The notes: a model not told the origin generated them from the sequence alone. 64,000 nucleotides of DNA from Marinilabilia salmonicolor (GCF_003003035.1 NZ_PVTS01000007.1:124001-188000); one strand, 5' to 3'; shown: positions 43,538 to 53,285, counted from the stretch's first letter. Made by a program: numbers and translations.

Positions 43538-45449
43538 TCATTCTGGAGATGTATTGCTGAAGATATGCTTTAAAAAGTCTTTTGGCATTTTTCAGATCAG
43601 CACCCTGTTTAATATTAATTTCCTGCAACGGATCACTCTTCAGGTCATAAACTTCAGTAACCTCCTCACCATCAAAATAGATGGCATAATTGTTATACAA
43701 AAACTGGTAGCGATCATTAATGTAATTTACCACAAAACGCTCTTCCCTGCTTTTGGAAAGCAAATCGTTACCAAATGCTACATATGGATAGGGATAATCA
43801 ATATACGACAAAACAGTAGGCATTATATCGGTTTGCTGGGCAAGACCAGAATCCATTCGGGGAGAAATATCACCGGGTTTATAAAAAACAAGAGGTATGG
43901 CAAAACTCTCCACCGGTGTTTTATATTCCTCATGAAAAGGAATGGTACAATGATCTGCAGTTATAATAAACAGGGTATTCTCAAACCAGTCAGCCCGGGA
44001 AGCTGTTTCAAAAAACCTGCGAAGGGCCATATCGGAATATCCCATTACTTCATGCAAAGGAAGCGGGCCTTTAGGAAAAGTGTCAACATATTGTTCGGGA
44101 ACAGCAAACGGATGGTGCGAAGAAACAGAAAAAAGGGTTGTAAAAAACGGTTCTTTCAGCTGCCCCATATCTTCAGCAAAAAACTGAAAAAAGGGCTCAT
44201 CCCATATGCCCCACATTCCATCGAAATCTTCATCATTGTTGTATTCTGTTTTTCCCTTATAGGCATCGTATCCGGCCATTTTTGTAAATGCATGGAAACC
44301 CATTGAACCATTAGGCGCTCCGTGGTAAAAGGCAGTTTCATAACCCACACGCGACAACAGACCTGCCAGTCCGTTGATTTTATTGGTAGAATACTCCGAA
44401 ACAATATAAGGTTGAACCAGAGAAGGAACAGAGGCAATTACCGATGGCAATGCATCGATGGATTTTCTACCGTTTGCGTAAGCTTTGTCGAAAGCCCACG
44501 ATTGTGTAATAAGACTGTCGAGAAAGGGTGTGAAACCTTCATAGTTCCCGTTTTCAAGATTCTGATTCAAAGCACCGATATGCTCCCGTCCGAAACTTTC
44601 CAGAATAATTAAAACGACATTGGGATACTTTTCCCCCACCCGACTTCCGGAAGCTGACTGTTCGGGCTGAAAAACCGGGGTATAGATCTTAGACAATTCT
44701 TCTTCTTCAAAAAAACGAACCGGTTTAAAAACAGTTTTGCCGAAAGTTCTGAAAATGGAAAAGGGTGTATTCAACACAATGGAAACCTGCTCCGGCCGCT
44801 CCACATATTTAGCGGCATTACTTATGTTGATAGGACGTGTACTATGCCGGAAACCTCCCCGCATTCCCCCTATGGAAAGCCCTCCAACCACGGTCATTAC
44901 CACAACTGTGATCCCCAGGTATTTCCAACCAAATGTCTTTAAGGCGGGTTGTGGTTTCACCCGATTGTACAAATATCCAAGCAGAAACATAAATGCCACC
45001 CAGATCAAGGTTGCATACCAGTAATCAAAGATAAATCGTAACCACAGTGCCCCCATATTCTCCTCATTTGAGAATTGTTCAAACACACCGGCGGTGGTTC
45101 TTTTTAACGTAAATCGATAGTATATTGTATCGGCCACATTTCCTGCCAAAGCAATACCATTGGTAACCAAAAAAAGAATTTTCAACCCCTTCTGATACCA
45201 GTTACTGAATTTGAACTTAAACGGCAACAGGGAAAGAAGTAAAAACAAAGAATTGACATACAACAAGGCGCTGATGTCAAAGCGAAGCCCCCCGACCAAC
45301 AAATTCAGGAACCCATTGAATGATATTTCCCTGAACAAATCAGCATTAAACCAGAAAAAAGTCAAACGACTGATGGAAAACAATGTCAATATGAAAAGAA
45401 AACGTATGATTAATACCAGAAACTCATTGAGTGACCAACTTCTATGCAT
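43512..45449 (-). CDS. LtaS-like sulfatase-fold phosphoglycerol/phosphoethanolamine transferase
   Basis: 645 aa. Five membrane helices in the first ~200 residues, then a periplasmic alkaline-phosphatase/sulfatase-fold domain (about 270-560). It has the metal and nucleophile segments VVLIILESFGREHIG, NGRKSIDALPS (nucleophile position S330; Thr in Staphylococcus LtaS), FFTTLFSVSSHHPF and ADHCTIPFHEE. Family members transfer head groups from phospholipids to polymers or lipids; in a Gram-negative Bacteroidota cell the acceptor is unknown. Single gene. Confidence 0.85.
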   Translation of the reverse strand: MHRSWSLNEFLVLIIRFLFILTLFSISRLTFFWFNADLFREISFNGFLNLLVGGLRFDISALLYVNSLFLLLSLLPFKFKFSNWYQKGLKILFLVTNGIALAGNVADTIYYRFTLKRTTAGVFEQFSNEENMGALWLRFIFDYWYATLIWVAFMFLLGYLYNRVKPQPALKTFGWKYLGITVVVMTVVGGLSIGGMRGGFRHSTRPINISNAAKYVERPEQVSIVLNTPFSIFRTFGKTVFKPVRFFEEEELSKIYTPVFQPEQSASGSRVGEKYPNVVLIILESFGREHIGALNQNLENGNYEGFTPFLDSLITQSWAFDKAYANGRKSIDALPSVIASVPSLVQPYIVSEYSTNKINGLAGLLSRVGYETAFYHGAPNGSMGFHAFTKMAGYDAYKGKTEYNNDEDFDGMWGIWDEPFFQFFAEDMGQLKEPFFTTLFSVSSHHPFAVPEQYVDTFPKGPLPLHEVMGYSDMALRRFFETASRADWFENTLFIITADHCTIPFHEEYKTPVESFAIPLVFYKPGDISPRMDSGLAQQTDIMPTVLSYIDYPYPYVAFGNDLLSKSREERFVVNYINDRYQFLYNNYAIYFDGEEVTEVYDLKSDPLQEINIKQGADLKNAKRLFKAYLQQYISRMINDEMSLK

Positions 45450-45976
45450 TCGATTAAAATTTTGTAATTATCAGTTCAAAAAAACATGAATTTTTGAGCA
45501 CTGAATTCTCAAAAGAACATGACTAAAAACAAGAGTGCAAACAACAAGGTATTACAGGAGTTTAACAAGATTGGCAGGAGTAATTTAGGGCAAAGCTAAG
45601 AACCAATCCCTGTCAAACACCCATATCCTGCAAAGATCCGTCATTGCACTCACGCTGAACGAAGCGGGAAGCCATCTTAACTTATTAACCGGCCCCCAAT
45701 GTTTCAGGATGCAAATTTACAAGAAAAAACCACCTCTGAAACAAAAAACCTCTCCGAAACATTTCATAAATGCTCCAAAGAGGTTATTAACAACGCGAAT
45801 TAAGAAATTACTTAGTGTCTGTCCATAAAGTACCATTTACTGCGTTACGCTTGTCCGAAAAGTACTCATTTAGGAAAAGTAAACTCCGTATTTTCGGACT
45901 TCGCAAGCCTTGTAACAGGCACTTTCTGAACAGACACAACCCAAGCCAGAACCTTTCCTGACTTTTTAGACAAACA
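45450..45976. other. Gene-free stretch holding a MITE-like repeat
   Basis: No credible gene. Contents: promoter-proximal sequence of the LtaS-like gene, MITE-like copy C (45813-45939) and a solitary end of the same element (about 45961-45976). Confidence 0.55.
45813..45939. repeat. MITE-like dispersed repeat, copy C
   Basis: About 127 bp. Left end TAGTGTCTGTCCATAAAGT, right end (reverse complement) TTGTGTCTGTTCAGAAAGT: the termini match each other and those of copy B. The interior TGCGTTACGCTTGTCCGAAA and TTCGCAAGCCTTG are shared with copy B. Confidence 0.75.
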
Positions 45977-46276
45977 CTATTTACTTTTTCTGGATTGATC
46001 TCTCATCTGATCAATTCGTGCCAGCACCTCACGCAAACTTTCAGCTGATGAACTCTTTGCTTCATCTCCCACAGATTTCGTACGTCCTTTGCTTTTAGTC
46101 GGAGTTGATCGAGGTTCCATCGCTTTTGTTTTTTGAGATCTAAGTTCAAAATTGGTATAAATCCGGGGTTCGGAAAAACTCTCGACCTGTTCATAATCAA
46201 GAAAATCCAGATACCTCAATAGCTCTTCAAAAAACACAGCTTTATCGTCTCTCACTTTTATTCTGTAATGTTTCAT
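45977..46276 (-). CDS. Small unknown protein (99 aa)
   Basis: The N-terminal ~45 residues look folded (MKHYRIKVRDDKAVFFEELL, then YLDFLDYEQVESFSEP). A Ser/Thr/Lys-rich linker and a short C-terminal amphipathic helix (ESLREVLARIDQMRDQSRK) follow. The two-part layout recalls small antitoxin-like or adaptor proteins, but there is no toxin gene next to it and no family I recognise. Its stop codon (TAA) lies at the edge of a solitary MITE end (AATAGTGTTTGTC). Confidence 0.55.
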   Translation of the reverse strand: MKHYRIKVRDDKAVFFEELLRYLDFLDYEQVESFSEPRIYTNFELRSQKTKAMEPRSTPTKSKGRTKSVGDEAKSSSAESLREVLARIDQMRDQSRKSK

Positions 46277-46752
46277 CTCTATATCTTTTAGGTTTAAGGA
46301 ATATGCAACTCAAAAATGAATTCTCTTCCCTGTAGGGTCAGGAGTTTTTCTTCAAATAAATAAAAGGTCTTATAGTAAATTTAAAACAAATAAACAGGAA
46401 CATCAAGACCTATCATAATTTTATTTTAATTTTTAATTCCATCTTCTATTCCAGATACAAATAAAATTTATCGTAACCATTTATCAAGGTGACCAGCCAC
46501 AATTATGCCCCGGGTCAGGTGGGTGCAGACTGAACGCATGAGGAGAAATGCCCATCCTTCCAGTGGCTTAAAAGCCCTGTTTTGGTTGGTCAAATTGCTA
46601 CCAATAAAGAGCGAAAAGGTTGAATTATAACTTGTATAAAATCATTTCATTCAAACCCATGGTGCTTTATCTTTGTTATTCTGAATATTTCATGAAGTAA
46701 AGTTGGAATAATCCAGGATAGATAAAACAAATGCTTACTTAAAAATCAGGAT
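46277..46752. other. Intergenic region with a GC-rich islet
   Basis: No convincing gene. 46490-46570 is markedly more GC-rich than its surroundings, can close with AGCCAC/GTGGCT and holds a small GCAT/ATGC hairpin. On the minus strand it is also part of a 56-codon stop-free stretch without a plausible start. The promoter of the M18 peptidase lies at 46645-46675. Confidence 0.35.
46645..46675 (+). promoter_or_regulatory. Promoter of the M18 aminopeptidase
   Basis: TTTC, exactly 19 bases, then TATCTTTG. Predicted leader about 70 nt. Confidence 0.6.
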
Positions 46753-48057
46753 ATGAACAATACACAAAAAACAGCTCTTGAATTAATCGATTTCATTCAT
46801 GATGGAGCCAGTCCCTATCACGTAGTAGAAACAATTTCCAGAGAGTTAAACAAAGCAGGATTTGAGCCACTCAACCTTCAGGACAGGTGGAATTTGGAAC
46901 CTGGCAAAAAATATTATACCACCAAGAACGGATCTTCTGTTTATGCCTTTATTACCGGCACCAAAGCTCCTTCCCAGGAAGGAACCCGGCTGATCTGCGC
47001 TCACAGTGATTCTCCCTCATTCAAGATAAAGCCATCGCCAGAAATGGTGGAGGACGATCATTATGTAAAGTTCAATACAGAAGTTTATGGTGGTCCGATT
47101 TTAATGAGCTGGCTGGATCGACCCTTATCGATGGCAGGACGAATCATTACAGAAGGTGAAGATGTTTTGCATCCGGAATCCCGTCTGGTAAACTTCAATC
47201 GCCCCATGCTAACCATCCCCAATCTGGCTATTCATCTGAACAGATCGGTGAATGATGGAGTGGAGTTGAACAAGCAAAAAGATATGCTCCCACTATGTGG
47301 TATTATCGGAGATAAAGGAGAGAAAGGCTTCTTTAAGGAATTGCTGTCGCGCGAAGCAGGTGTGGATGCAGAGAAAATTATTGATTACGACATCACCCTC
47401 AATGAATATCACCGGGGATGCTTGCTCGGTCCCGATAGTGAGTTTATTTCCAGTCCTAAACTTGATGATCTTGCTATGGTTCATGCAGGATTAAAGGCTA
47501 TTGTAAACGCAGAACCACAAGAGGCAACCAATTTCCTTTGTATCTTCGACAATGAGGAAGTCGGGAGTCAAACCAAGCAAGGGGCAGGATCTCCGGTTTT
47601 CAAAAACATTTTTGAAAGAGTGTTGAAGCAACTTGGAGAAGATGACGAGGGAATTCAGCAAACCCAGCACAAATCATTTATGATTTCAGCAGACATGGCT
47701 CATTCCGTCCACCCCAACCATCCGGAAAAGCACGATCCGGTACTCCACCCTCTGATCAATAAAGGACCTGTAATAAAGATTCACGCCAACCAGAAATATA
47801 CCACCGACGGAGACAGCGGAGCCGTTTTTGAAACCCTTTGCCGTTTGGCCGGAGTGCCCTGCCAGAAATTTGTGAACCGAAGTGATATGGCAGGAGGTTC
47901 AACGCTCGGAAATGTTCTGACAACTCAGATGGACATCCGTTCTGTCGATGTTGGCAATCCTATGCTGGGGATGCACTCCGTAAGAGAGCTTGGAGGAATC
48001 CACGATCATGAGTACATCATCAGGGTGTTTAAAAAATTCTTTGAGCCGAAACGCTGA
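46753..48057 (+). CDS. M18-family aspartyl aminopeptidase
   Basis: 434 aa, normal for M18. Metal ligands are recognisable in CAHSDSPSFKIK, SPKLDDLAMVHA, FDNEEVGSQTKQGAG and the late MLGMHSVRE segment; the lid region with NEYHRGCLLGPD is present. It is a dinuclear zinc (or cobalt) aminopeptidase, probably cytoplasmic as no leader is seen, removing N-terminal acidic residues in peptide turnover. Single gene closed by a terminator. Confidence 0.93.
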   Translation: MNNTQKTALELIDFIHDGASPYHVVETISRELNKAGFEPLNLQDRWNLEPGKKYYTTKNGSSVYAFITGTKAPSQEGTRLICAHSDSPSFKIKPSPEMVEDDHYVKFNTEVYGGPILMSWLDRPLSMAGRIITEGEDVLHPESRLVNFNRPMLTIPNLAIHLNRSVNDGVELNKQKDMLPLCGIIGDKGEKGFFKELLSREAGVDAEKIIDYDITLNEYHRGCLLGPDSEFISSPKLDDLAMVHAGLKAIVNAEPQEATNFLCIFDNEEVGSQTKQGAGSPVFKNIFERVLKQLGEDDEGIQQTQHKSFMISADMAHSVHPNHPEKHDPVLHPLINKGPVIKIHANQKYTTDGDSGAVFETLCRLAGVPCQKFVNRSDMAGGSTLGNVLTTQMDIRSVDVGNPMLGMHSVRELGGIHDHEYIIRVFKKFFEPKR

Positions 48058-48162
48058 TCGGGCAAAAACGCATTTCCCCATTTAATACATGATGTGGGTT
48101 GATATTGGTGTCTTACTCCTAATTTTAGTGTTTTTGCCAGAATATTTTCCAATTATTAACGC

Positions 48163-48184
48163 AAAATGGCTACGCCATTTTTTT
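48163..48184 (+). terminator. Terminator of the M18 aminopeptidase
   Basis: AAAATGGC and GCCATTTT around TAC, followed by T. About 105 bp after the stop codon. Confidence 0.65.
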
Positions 48185-48193
48185 AGGGGGATC

Positions 48194-48250
48194 CACGAAT
48201 TTTACGAATTATACGAATTAAAAAGCTGTAATACAGCTTTTTAATTCGTA
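48194..48250. repeat. ACGAATT repeats ending in a 19-bp perfect palindrome
   Basis: Three direct copies of ACGAATT (from 48194) lead into TACGAATTAAAAAGCTGTA (48212-48230), which is exactly mirrored at 48232-48250 around a single A. The palindrome is followed by no T tract beyond its own arm. It lies between convergent genes, with no coding capacity; 48251-48424 shows nothing else. Confidence 0.75.
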
Positions 48251-48424
48251 AACTTCGAGGACAAAAAACAAAAGTATAGCAATTATTAATCAAAGTAAGT
48301 TTGACTTATTTTTTTAAAACTTATTGGTCCTGGCTTATCCAGGTTAAAATTCACCAAAAGTCAACCCTGTTTTTTGTTCACTCGTTTTTGGGGAGGACTG
48401 ATTTACCAATAAATCAGGTAAAGT

Positions 48425-49876
48425 TTAATTCGATTCAGGAATCAATCTTGAGTAATGCTCGAAACGGTTTAATATCTGTCTCACATAATTAACCGGCTCC
48501 TCTCCCATTACGTAACCGTATCTGACTACTTCATCATTATAATACTCAGGATACATCAGGTTTAGCACATATTGTTCCACATTGTCATCCCATATAAAAG
48601 GATTGGCATCGTATTTTTCTGCCAGCCTGCGGGCATCCTCCACATGAGAGTAGCCACAGTTGTACGAAGCCATTGTAAATTTCAATCGATCCACCGAGTC
48701 GGGTATCTCCGCCCATCTTTCCCATAAATGTTTGAGGTAAGTGGTTCCTCCTTCCAGATTTTGTGACGGATCAGAAATATCGGACACCCCAAGTTCTCTG
48801 GCAGTTGCCGGCATCAGTTGCATTAATCCCCCGGCTCCGGCCCAGGACTTCTCCCCCGGATCAAAACCTGACTCCTGATAAATCAATGAACTCAGCAACC
48901 GCCAGTCCCAGCCGATACGATTCGCATGAAGCTTCACAATACTATCAAAGCGACTGATGTTGGCTCCGTTTTCACTGTAAAATTCTGAAGAAATTCGTTT
49001 GCTAAAAGATCGGGTGTTCTTGAAATACTTATTATAGATAACGTAATAATCCACATCATCTTTCATCTGCTTTACCCAAAAATTGAGCGTGTCCAGCAAT
49101 TCAGGACTATTTTTGCGCACTGCCCAGGAAATTCGCTGCGAAAAACTCACAGGGGTTTCCACGTCAAGTATGGGATAAAAAGAAGCATTAAGACGAGCTA
49201 TGTTGTTGTCTGCAACAGTATAGTCAATCTCTCCGTCAACAACCATCTTTATGATTTTTTGGGTAGAGCATTCTCCTTCAATGGTATCAACATCAATCTG
49301 CCCCCCTATTTCCTGTTGAAGATTGGTTAAACGACTGTAATAGGCTGAGTTTCGTCTCACATAAACCGGAAGGCCAATCAGTTCAATTGGGTCAGAAATG
49401 AGCTCTTTTTCAATTTCATGCAGCTTCATTTGCCGCCAGTTTTCAGGTTTCCTTTGAACCAGCACCTGGCGAGTTAGGTAGAGATAATCCATAAAATTGA
49501 CATACTTACGGCGATGCTGAGTAACCGTCATGCCATGCGCCAGAATATCTCCCTGCCCACGATTCAGCATATTAATGAGCTCATCAATATCTTTGGCCAA
49601 TACCACTTCCAACTCCACATCCAGATGCTTTGCCAGTCGTTGTAACAACTCATATTCATATCCCATGGGTTGTCCTCTGTACAAAAAATAGGAGGTGCTG
49701 CTATATACCATAATGGCTTTCAGAACGCCATCATCTACTATATCCTGTAAATCTCTGCTGACCTGTGGCTCGGTAACACGAACATTTTCGGTCGCTTCAA
49801 TTTCTATGGGATCATTTTGATTACAGGAAATAAGGGAAAGGGATAAAACAAAAGAAAGAAAGTAGAATTTCCACAT
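48425..49876 (-). CDS. mltF: Membrane-bound lytic murein transglycosylase F
   Basis: 483 aa from ATG 49876, which gives a lipoprotein leader (MWKFYFLSFVLSLSLISC, lipidation at C18); the longer frame upstream would add an unrelated hydrophobic stretch. Residues ~50-290 form a solute-binding-protein-like domain (GVLKAIMVYSSTSYF, GDILAHGMTVT). Residues ~310-450 are an SLT domain with the catalytic Glu in IYQESGFDP and GLMQLMPATARELG. MltF cleaves peptidoglycan glycan strands to 1,6-anhydro ends. It starts 82 bp after the stop of the next gene on the same strand. Confidence 0.92.
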   Translation of the reverse strand: MWKFYFLSFVLSLSLISCNQNDPIEIEATENVRVTEPQVSRDLQDIVDDGVLKAIMVYSSTSYFLYRGQPMGYEYELLQRLAKHLDVELEVVLAKDIDELINMLNRGQGDILAHGMTVTQHRRKYVNFMDYLYLTRQVLVQRKPENWRQMKLHEIEKELISDPIELIGLPVYVRRNSAYYSRLTNLQQEIGGQIDVDTIEGECSTQKIIKMVVDGEIDYTVADNNIARLNASFYPILDVETPVSFSQRISWAVRKNSPELLDTLNFWVKQMKDDVDYYVIYNKYFKNTRSFSKRISSEFYSENGANISRFDSIVKLHANRIGWDWRLLSSLIYQESGFDPGEKSWAGAGGLMQLMPATARELGVSDISDPSQNLEGGTTYLKHLWERWAEIPDSVDRLKFTMASYNCGYSHVEDARRLAEKYDANPFIWDDNVEQYVLNLMYPEYYNDEVVRYGYVMGEEPVNYVRQILNRFEHYSRLIPESN

Positions 49877-49958
49877 AAAAAATGGTTTGGTTATCCTCAA
49901 ATATATCAATATCGAAGATATAATCCAAAACTCCTTCATTCCTTAGCATGTTGGTCAA

Positions 49959-52613
49959 TCAATACTGTAAACCCTCATCCTCCCTTTTTATTATTGCCTT
50001 GTAGGCTGCATCCTGTATTCGGGTTCTAATGTTTTCCTTAATCAATGTTTTGTTGTATTGATGGGGGTAAATTCTGTTGGAAAGGAAAACATATACCAAT
50101 CCGGATTCAGGATCGGCCCAGACCAGAGTACCTGTAAATCCACTGTGTCCGAAAGACGACAAAGATGCAAATTCTGATGCGGGGCTTACTTTGGCAGTAT
50201 CCGGTTCCGGTTTGTCAAACCCCAATCCACGTCGGTTCTCCTCATTATGGCAGCTGGTAAATAACTCAATGGTGCTCTCCTCCAAATAGCGCATGCCTCC
50301 ATAGGTACCTTTGTTGAGATACATCTGCATCATCCGGGCCATATCAAGGGCATTGGAAAACAATCCGGCATGACCGGCCACCCCGCCCATCATGGCTGCT
50401 CCGGGATCATGCACCCACCCATGTATCAGTTGCTTACGAAAAGCTTTGTCCTGCTCGGTGGGAACGATCTCTTTATCCGGAAACCTGCCTGCAGGCAAAA
50501 ATGCTGTTCGAGTCATCCCCAAGGGCTTATAAAAAGCAGAATCCATAAACAGATCCATTGTTTTGCCGGATAATCTATCAACCATCTGTCCGAGAAAAAA
50601 GAACCCCAAATCGCTGTAAAGGTAACGGTGACGCCGACGCATGGGAGACTCAAGAACCTGAAGTTTCATTGAATCCAGATATTGCCGGTTCATAAAAAAG
50701 TTCCGGGCCACCGGAATGCTAAAAAGATCATCTCTCTTTTTTTGAAAAATATCTTTACGATAATACACTGTTCGGTTTAGATAGATATAATCATCCAGCT
50801 TAATATTGTACAACCAGCTGTAACGTCGTCCAAAGAGCCCCCCTTTTAATCGCTCCCGGTCAATTGTTTGCTGATAAAAGGGAATATAAGAGGTCAGACC
50901 GCTCTCATGCAGGAGCAGCTCTTTCATGGTTATTCCTGATTTTTCCGTGGTATCTGCTTCTGGAAAGTACATCCCCAAGGTATCCTCCAGTTGCCACATT
51001 CCTCTTTCATACATACTCATCAGCGCCGGGATGGTGGCTGTTATCTTGGTTACCGATGCCACATCGTAGAGATGATCAGAAGCAACCTTTTGCTTTTTTT
51101 CATAAGTATGATGCCCGTAATTTTTGTTCCAGACAACAACCCCGTCGCGGGCAATCAAAACCTGGGCCCCCGGCGTAGCCTCCATCTTTATCGCTTCAGC
51201 CATAACTGAATCGATCCGAAAGAGAGAATCCCGACTCATGGCAACCTCTTCAGGAATGCCAAATTTCAACCGCGTAGCAGGGACTGCCCGTGAAAAGTGT
51301 TTCACATTTGCCAGCCATTCTTCATGCGGTCTCGTATTTCCCATATTCAATCCTCCGGCCACAGCTTGGGCTAGTAAATCCCAAACAGGCAGTTGATCGG
51401 AAGTAGCGGTAAACAATGCCTCTACCCCATCGGGCAAAGAATGAGCTTTAAAACAGTGACCGCTGTTTGCCATAACAAGAGCAATATGAACATCAGGAAA
51501 TGCCCTTCGGATTTCAGAAACTCTGGTCCTGAAAAGCGAATCATTGATTTCTTTTTCCTCAGTTAGCCATAAAACATAGTCGAGACTTGTATCCTCCTCA
51601 TCTTGAATGGGAAAATGATTCTCTGCCATTCTTAGAAATGCCTGAGTTGCTTTCTCTCCAACATCACTAATAAGACCAACTTTTACATTTGATAACCGGG
51701 CGGGTAAAAAAGGGCCTTCTTTCCTGTGAAAAAAACGAATGCCCTGCTCTAACACCTGTCTGCGAGCCAGGTGTGCTATAGATTCAGGAACGGAGTCCGC
51801 AGGAAAGAAATCGCATTGAACCTGTTGTAATACCTCCAGGATTTTATTGCATCCCTGATCCAACTCCTCCTCAACCAGTAGTTTGTTTTCATAAGCTCTT
51901 GCCAGCTTTTCAATATCCTTCATCGGATTTTCTGAAAGAAAGAAAACGCCCTGTGAAACCGCTTTTTCAAAAGATGTCGGCAATTCAGAATGCCCTTCTC
52001 CTTTCCATGAGCTGAATACTCCTCTATGATTCGGATTGCTTATATACTCAAGCGCCTGACTTCTTTCAAGCAGGCGATCAGGCATTTGCATGGCAGGAAT
52101 GGCAATGCCCTCTCCACTATTGCCGGCAATTACCCAAAGTGCAAACGGGAAATGACTCAATGTGGATTTGCCCCATGAATAATTCACTTCATGAAAAAGA
52201 TATTGGTGATCGGCAAGAACAAACTTTTTTTGGGAATGGTAAAGGTGAGTCAATAAATCCACTCTCAGGATTTGTTTCATTTGTTTGTCATCTACCGATC
52301 TAATTGCCCTGATATCCGGAAATGGAAATACCTGGTGCTCTCCGAAAAAACCGTCAATTACATTCAGCATACTTCCTGACGTAACCAATGGATTCTGAAA
52401 GGTACCCTCTTCAGAAGTACTATTGCCGGAGGCGGTTGTTGTTGCCGGCAGAAGAATTAATGCAATCTTTTCCCTGACAGACAGACTGTCAACCGAAGTT
52501 TCACGAAATTTTCGTGCAAGTGAAAAATCAACAGAATATTGAGCTTCTGAAAAATTATTCCCTCCAAAAAACAACAACAAGAAAAATATATAGTGCAGTA
52601 ATTTCCTCTTCAT
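49959..52613 (-). CDS. Exported serine hydrolase (beta-lactamase fold) fused to a degenerate GH3-like domain
   Basis: 884 aa with a signal peptide (cleavage near SEAQYS). Residues ~30-460 resemble the GH3 beta-N-acetylglucosaminidase module usually fused to such hydrolases in Bacteroidota (VREKIALILL, GVFFLSENPMKDIEKL), but the family hallmark KHFPGHG is absent, so this half is probably inactive or rebuilt. Residues ~465-870 are a class C beta-lactamase/DD-peptidase fold with S520-x-x-K523 (SVTK), YSD in the YxN position and HSG. It probably acts on peptidoglycan fragments or related amides, beside mltF. The normal fusion is usually somewhat longer. Confidence 0.8.
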   Translation of the reverse strand: MKRKLLHYIFFLLLFFGGNNFSEAQYSVDFSLARKFRETSVDSLSVREKIALILLPATTTASGNSTSEEGTFQNPLVTSGSMLNVIDGFFGEHQVFPFPDIRAIRSVDDKQMKQILRVDLLTHLYHSQKKFVLADHQYLFHEVNYSWGKSTLSHFPFALWVIAGNSGEGIAIPAMQMPDRLLERSQALEYISNPNHRGVFSSWKGEGHSELPTSFEKAVSQGVFFLSENPMKDIEKLARAYENKLLVEEELDQGCNKILEVLQQVQCDFFPADSVPESIAHLARRQVLEQGIRFFHRKEGPFLPARLSNVKVGLISDVGEKATQAFLRMAENHFPIQDEEDTSLDYVLWLTEEKEINDSLFRTRVSEIRRAFPDVHIALVMANSGHCFKAHSLPDGVEALFTATSDQLPVWDLLAQAVAGGLNMGNTRPHEEWLANVKHFSRAVPATRLKFGIPEEVAMSRDSLFRIDSVMAEAIKMEATPGAQVLIARDGVVVWNKNYGHHTYEKKQKVASDHLYDVASVTKITATIPALMSMYERGMWQLEDTLGMYFPEADTTEKSGITMKELLLHESGLTSYIPFYQQTIDRERLKGGLFGRRYSWLYNIKLDDYIYLNRTVYYRKDIFQKKRDDLFSIPVARNFFMNRQYLDSMKLQVLESPMRRRHRYLYSDLGFFFLGQMVDRLSGKTMDLFMDSAFYKPLGMTRTAFLPAGRFPDKEIVPTEQDKAFRKQLIHGWVHDPGAAMMGGVAGHAGLFSNALDMARMMQMYLNKGTYGGMRYLEESTIELFTSCHNEENRRGLGFDKPEPDTAKVSPASEFASLSSFGHSGFTGTLVWADPESGLVYVFLSNRIYPHQYNKTLIKENIRTRIQDAAYKAIIKREDEGLQY

Positions 52614-52816
52614 TTTACAATGCCGATATTGGCCCGTTTAACATTGTGACTCACCTAAAGTCACTCAAAAGAACAAAAAAAAGAACGTTTCAGCAATCCT
52701 TCATCACAAAAAAGAAACAACCAATTATTTTTTGTTAAAAATTCAGGGATATTAAAAAATAAAGTGTTATTTTGGACAATCCAAATTCATTAAATCTATT
52801 TTAAGTACAATATATT

Positions 52817-53221
52817 ATGTCGGATTCGAATTTAAGCGATGCACTAAACCAGGACTGGGGAGACAAGGTTATTTTGGTAGTGGAAGATGTAGATACCAAT
52901 AAAATATTCTTTGATGCAGCCCTGCGCCGAACCAGTGCAAAAATTCTTTGGGCCAAAGACGGACAACAAGCCATTGACTTGTTTAAGGATAATGAGGTTG
53001 ATTTGGTTTTAATGGATTTGCAGTTACCCGTAATGGATGGCTATACTGCAACCCGTGAAATCAAGAAAATCAACCCGAATATACCGGTTATTGCTCAGAC
53101 AGCTCATGTGATGTCCGGTGAAAGAGAAAAATGTATGGAAGCCGGTTGTGATGACTACCTGGCCAAACCTATCAGATTGCAGATTTTAATTGAAACTTTG
53201 TCTAAATTTCTGAATGGTTAA
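52817..53221 (+). CDS. Single-domain response regulator (CheY-like)
   Basis: 134 aa, receiver domain only. Acidic pair E23/D24 (VVEDVDTNK), phospho-acceptor Asp in LVLMDLQLPVMDG, T in AQTAHVMSG and K in YLAKPI. The N-terminal 16 residues are outside the fold. Such receivers are typical phosphorelay intermediates or partners of hybrid kinases. It is divergent from the serine hydrolase and convergent with the kinase gene, so its partner is unclear. Confidence 0.92.
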   Translation: MSDSNLSDALNQDWGDKVILVVEDVDTNKIFFDAALRRTSAKILWAKDGQQAIDLFKDNEVDLVLMDLQLPVMDGYTATREIKKINPNIPVIAQTAHVMSGEREKCMEAGCDDYLAKPIRLQILIETLSKFLNG

Positions 53222-53241
53222 CAGTGATTTTATTTTAAAGA

Positions 53242-53281
53242 AAAAGCGGATTTTCCATAATGGAGCATCCGCTTTTTTTTT
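53242..53281. terminator. Bidirectional terminator
   Basis: AAAGCGGAT and ATCCGCTTT arms with T tracts on both strands (eight T on plus; TTTTTC on minus). It closes the receiver gene on plus and the TonB receptor/TPR/kinase operon on minus. Confidence 0.8.
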
Positions 53282-53285
53282 ATTC

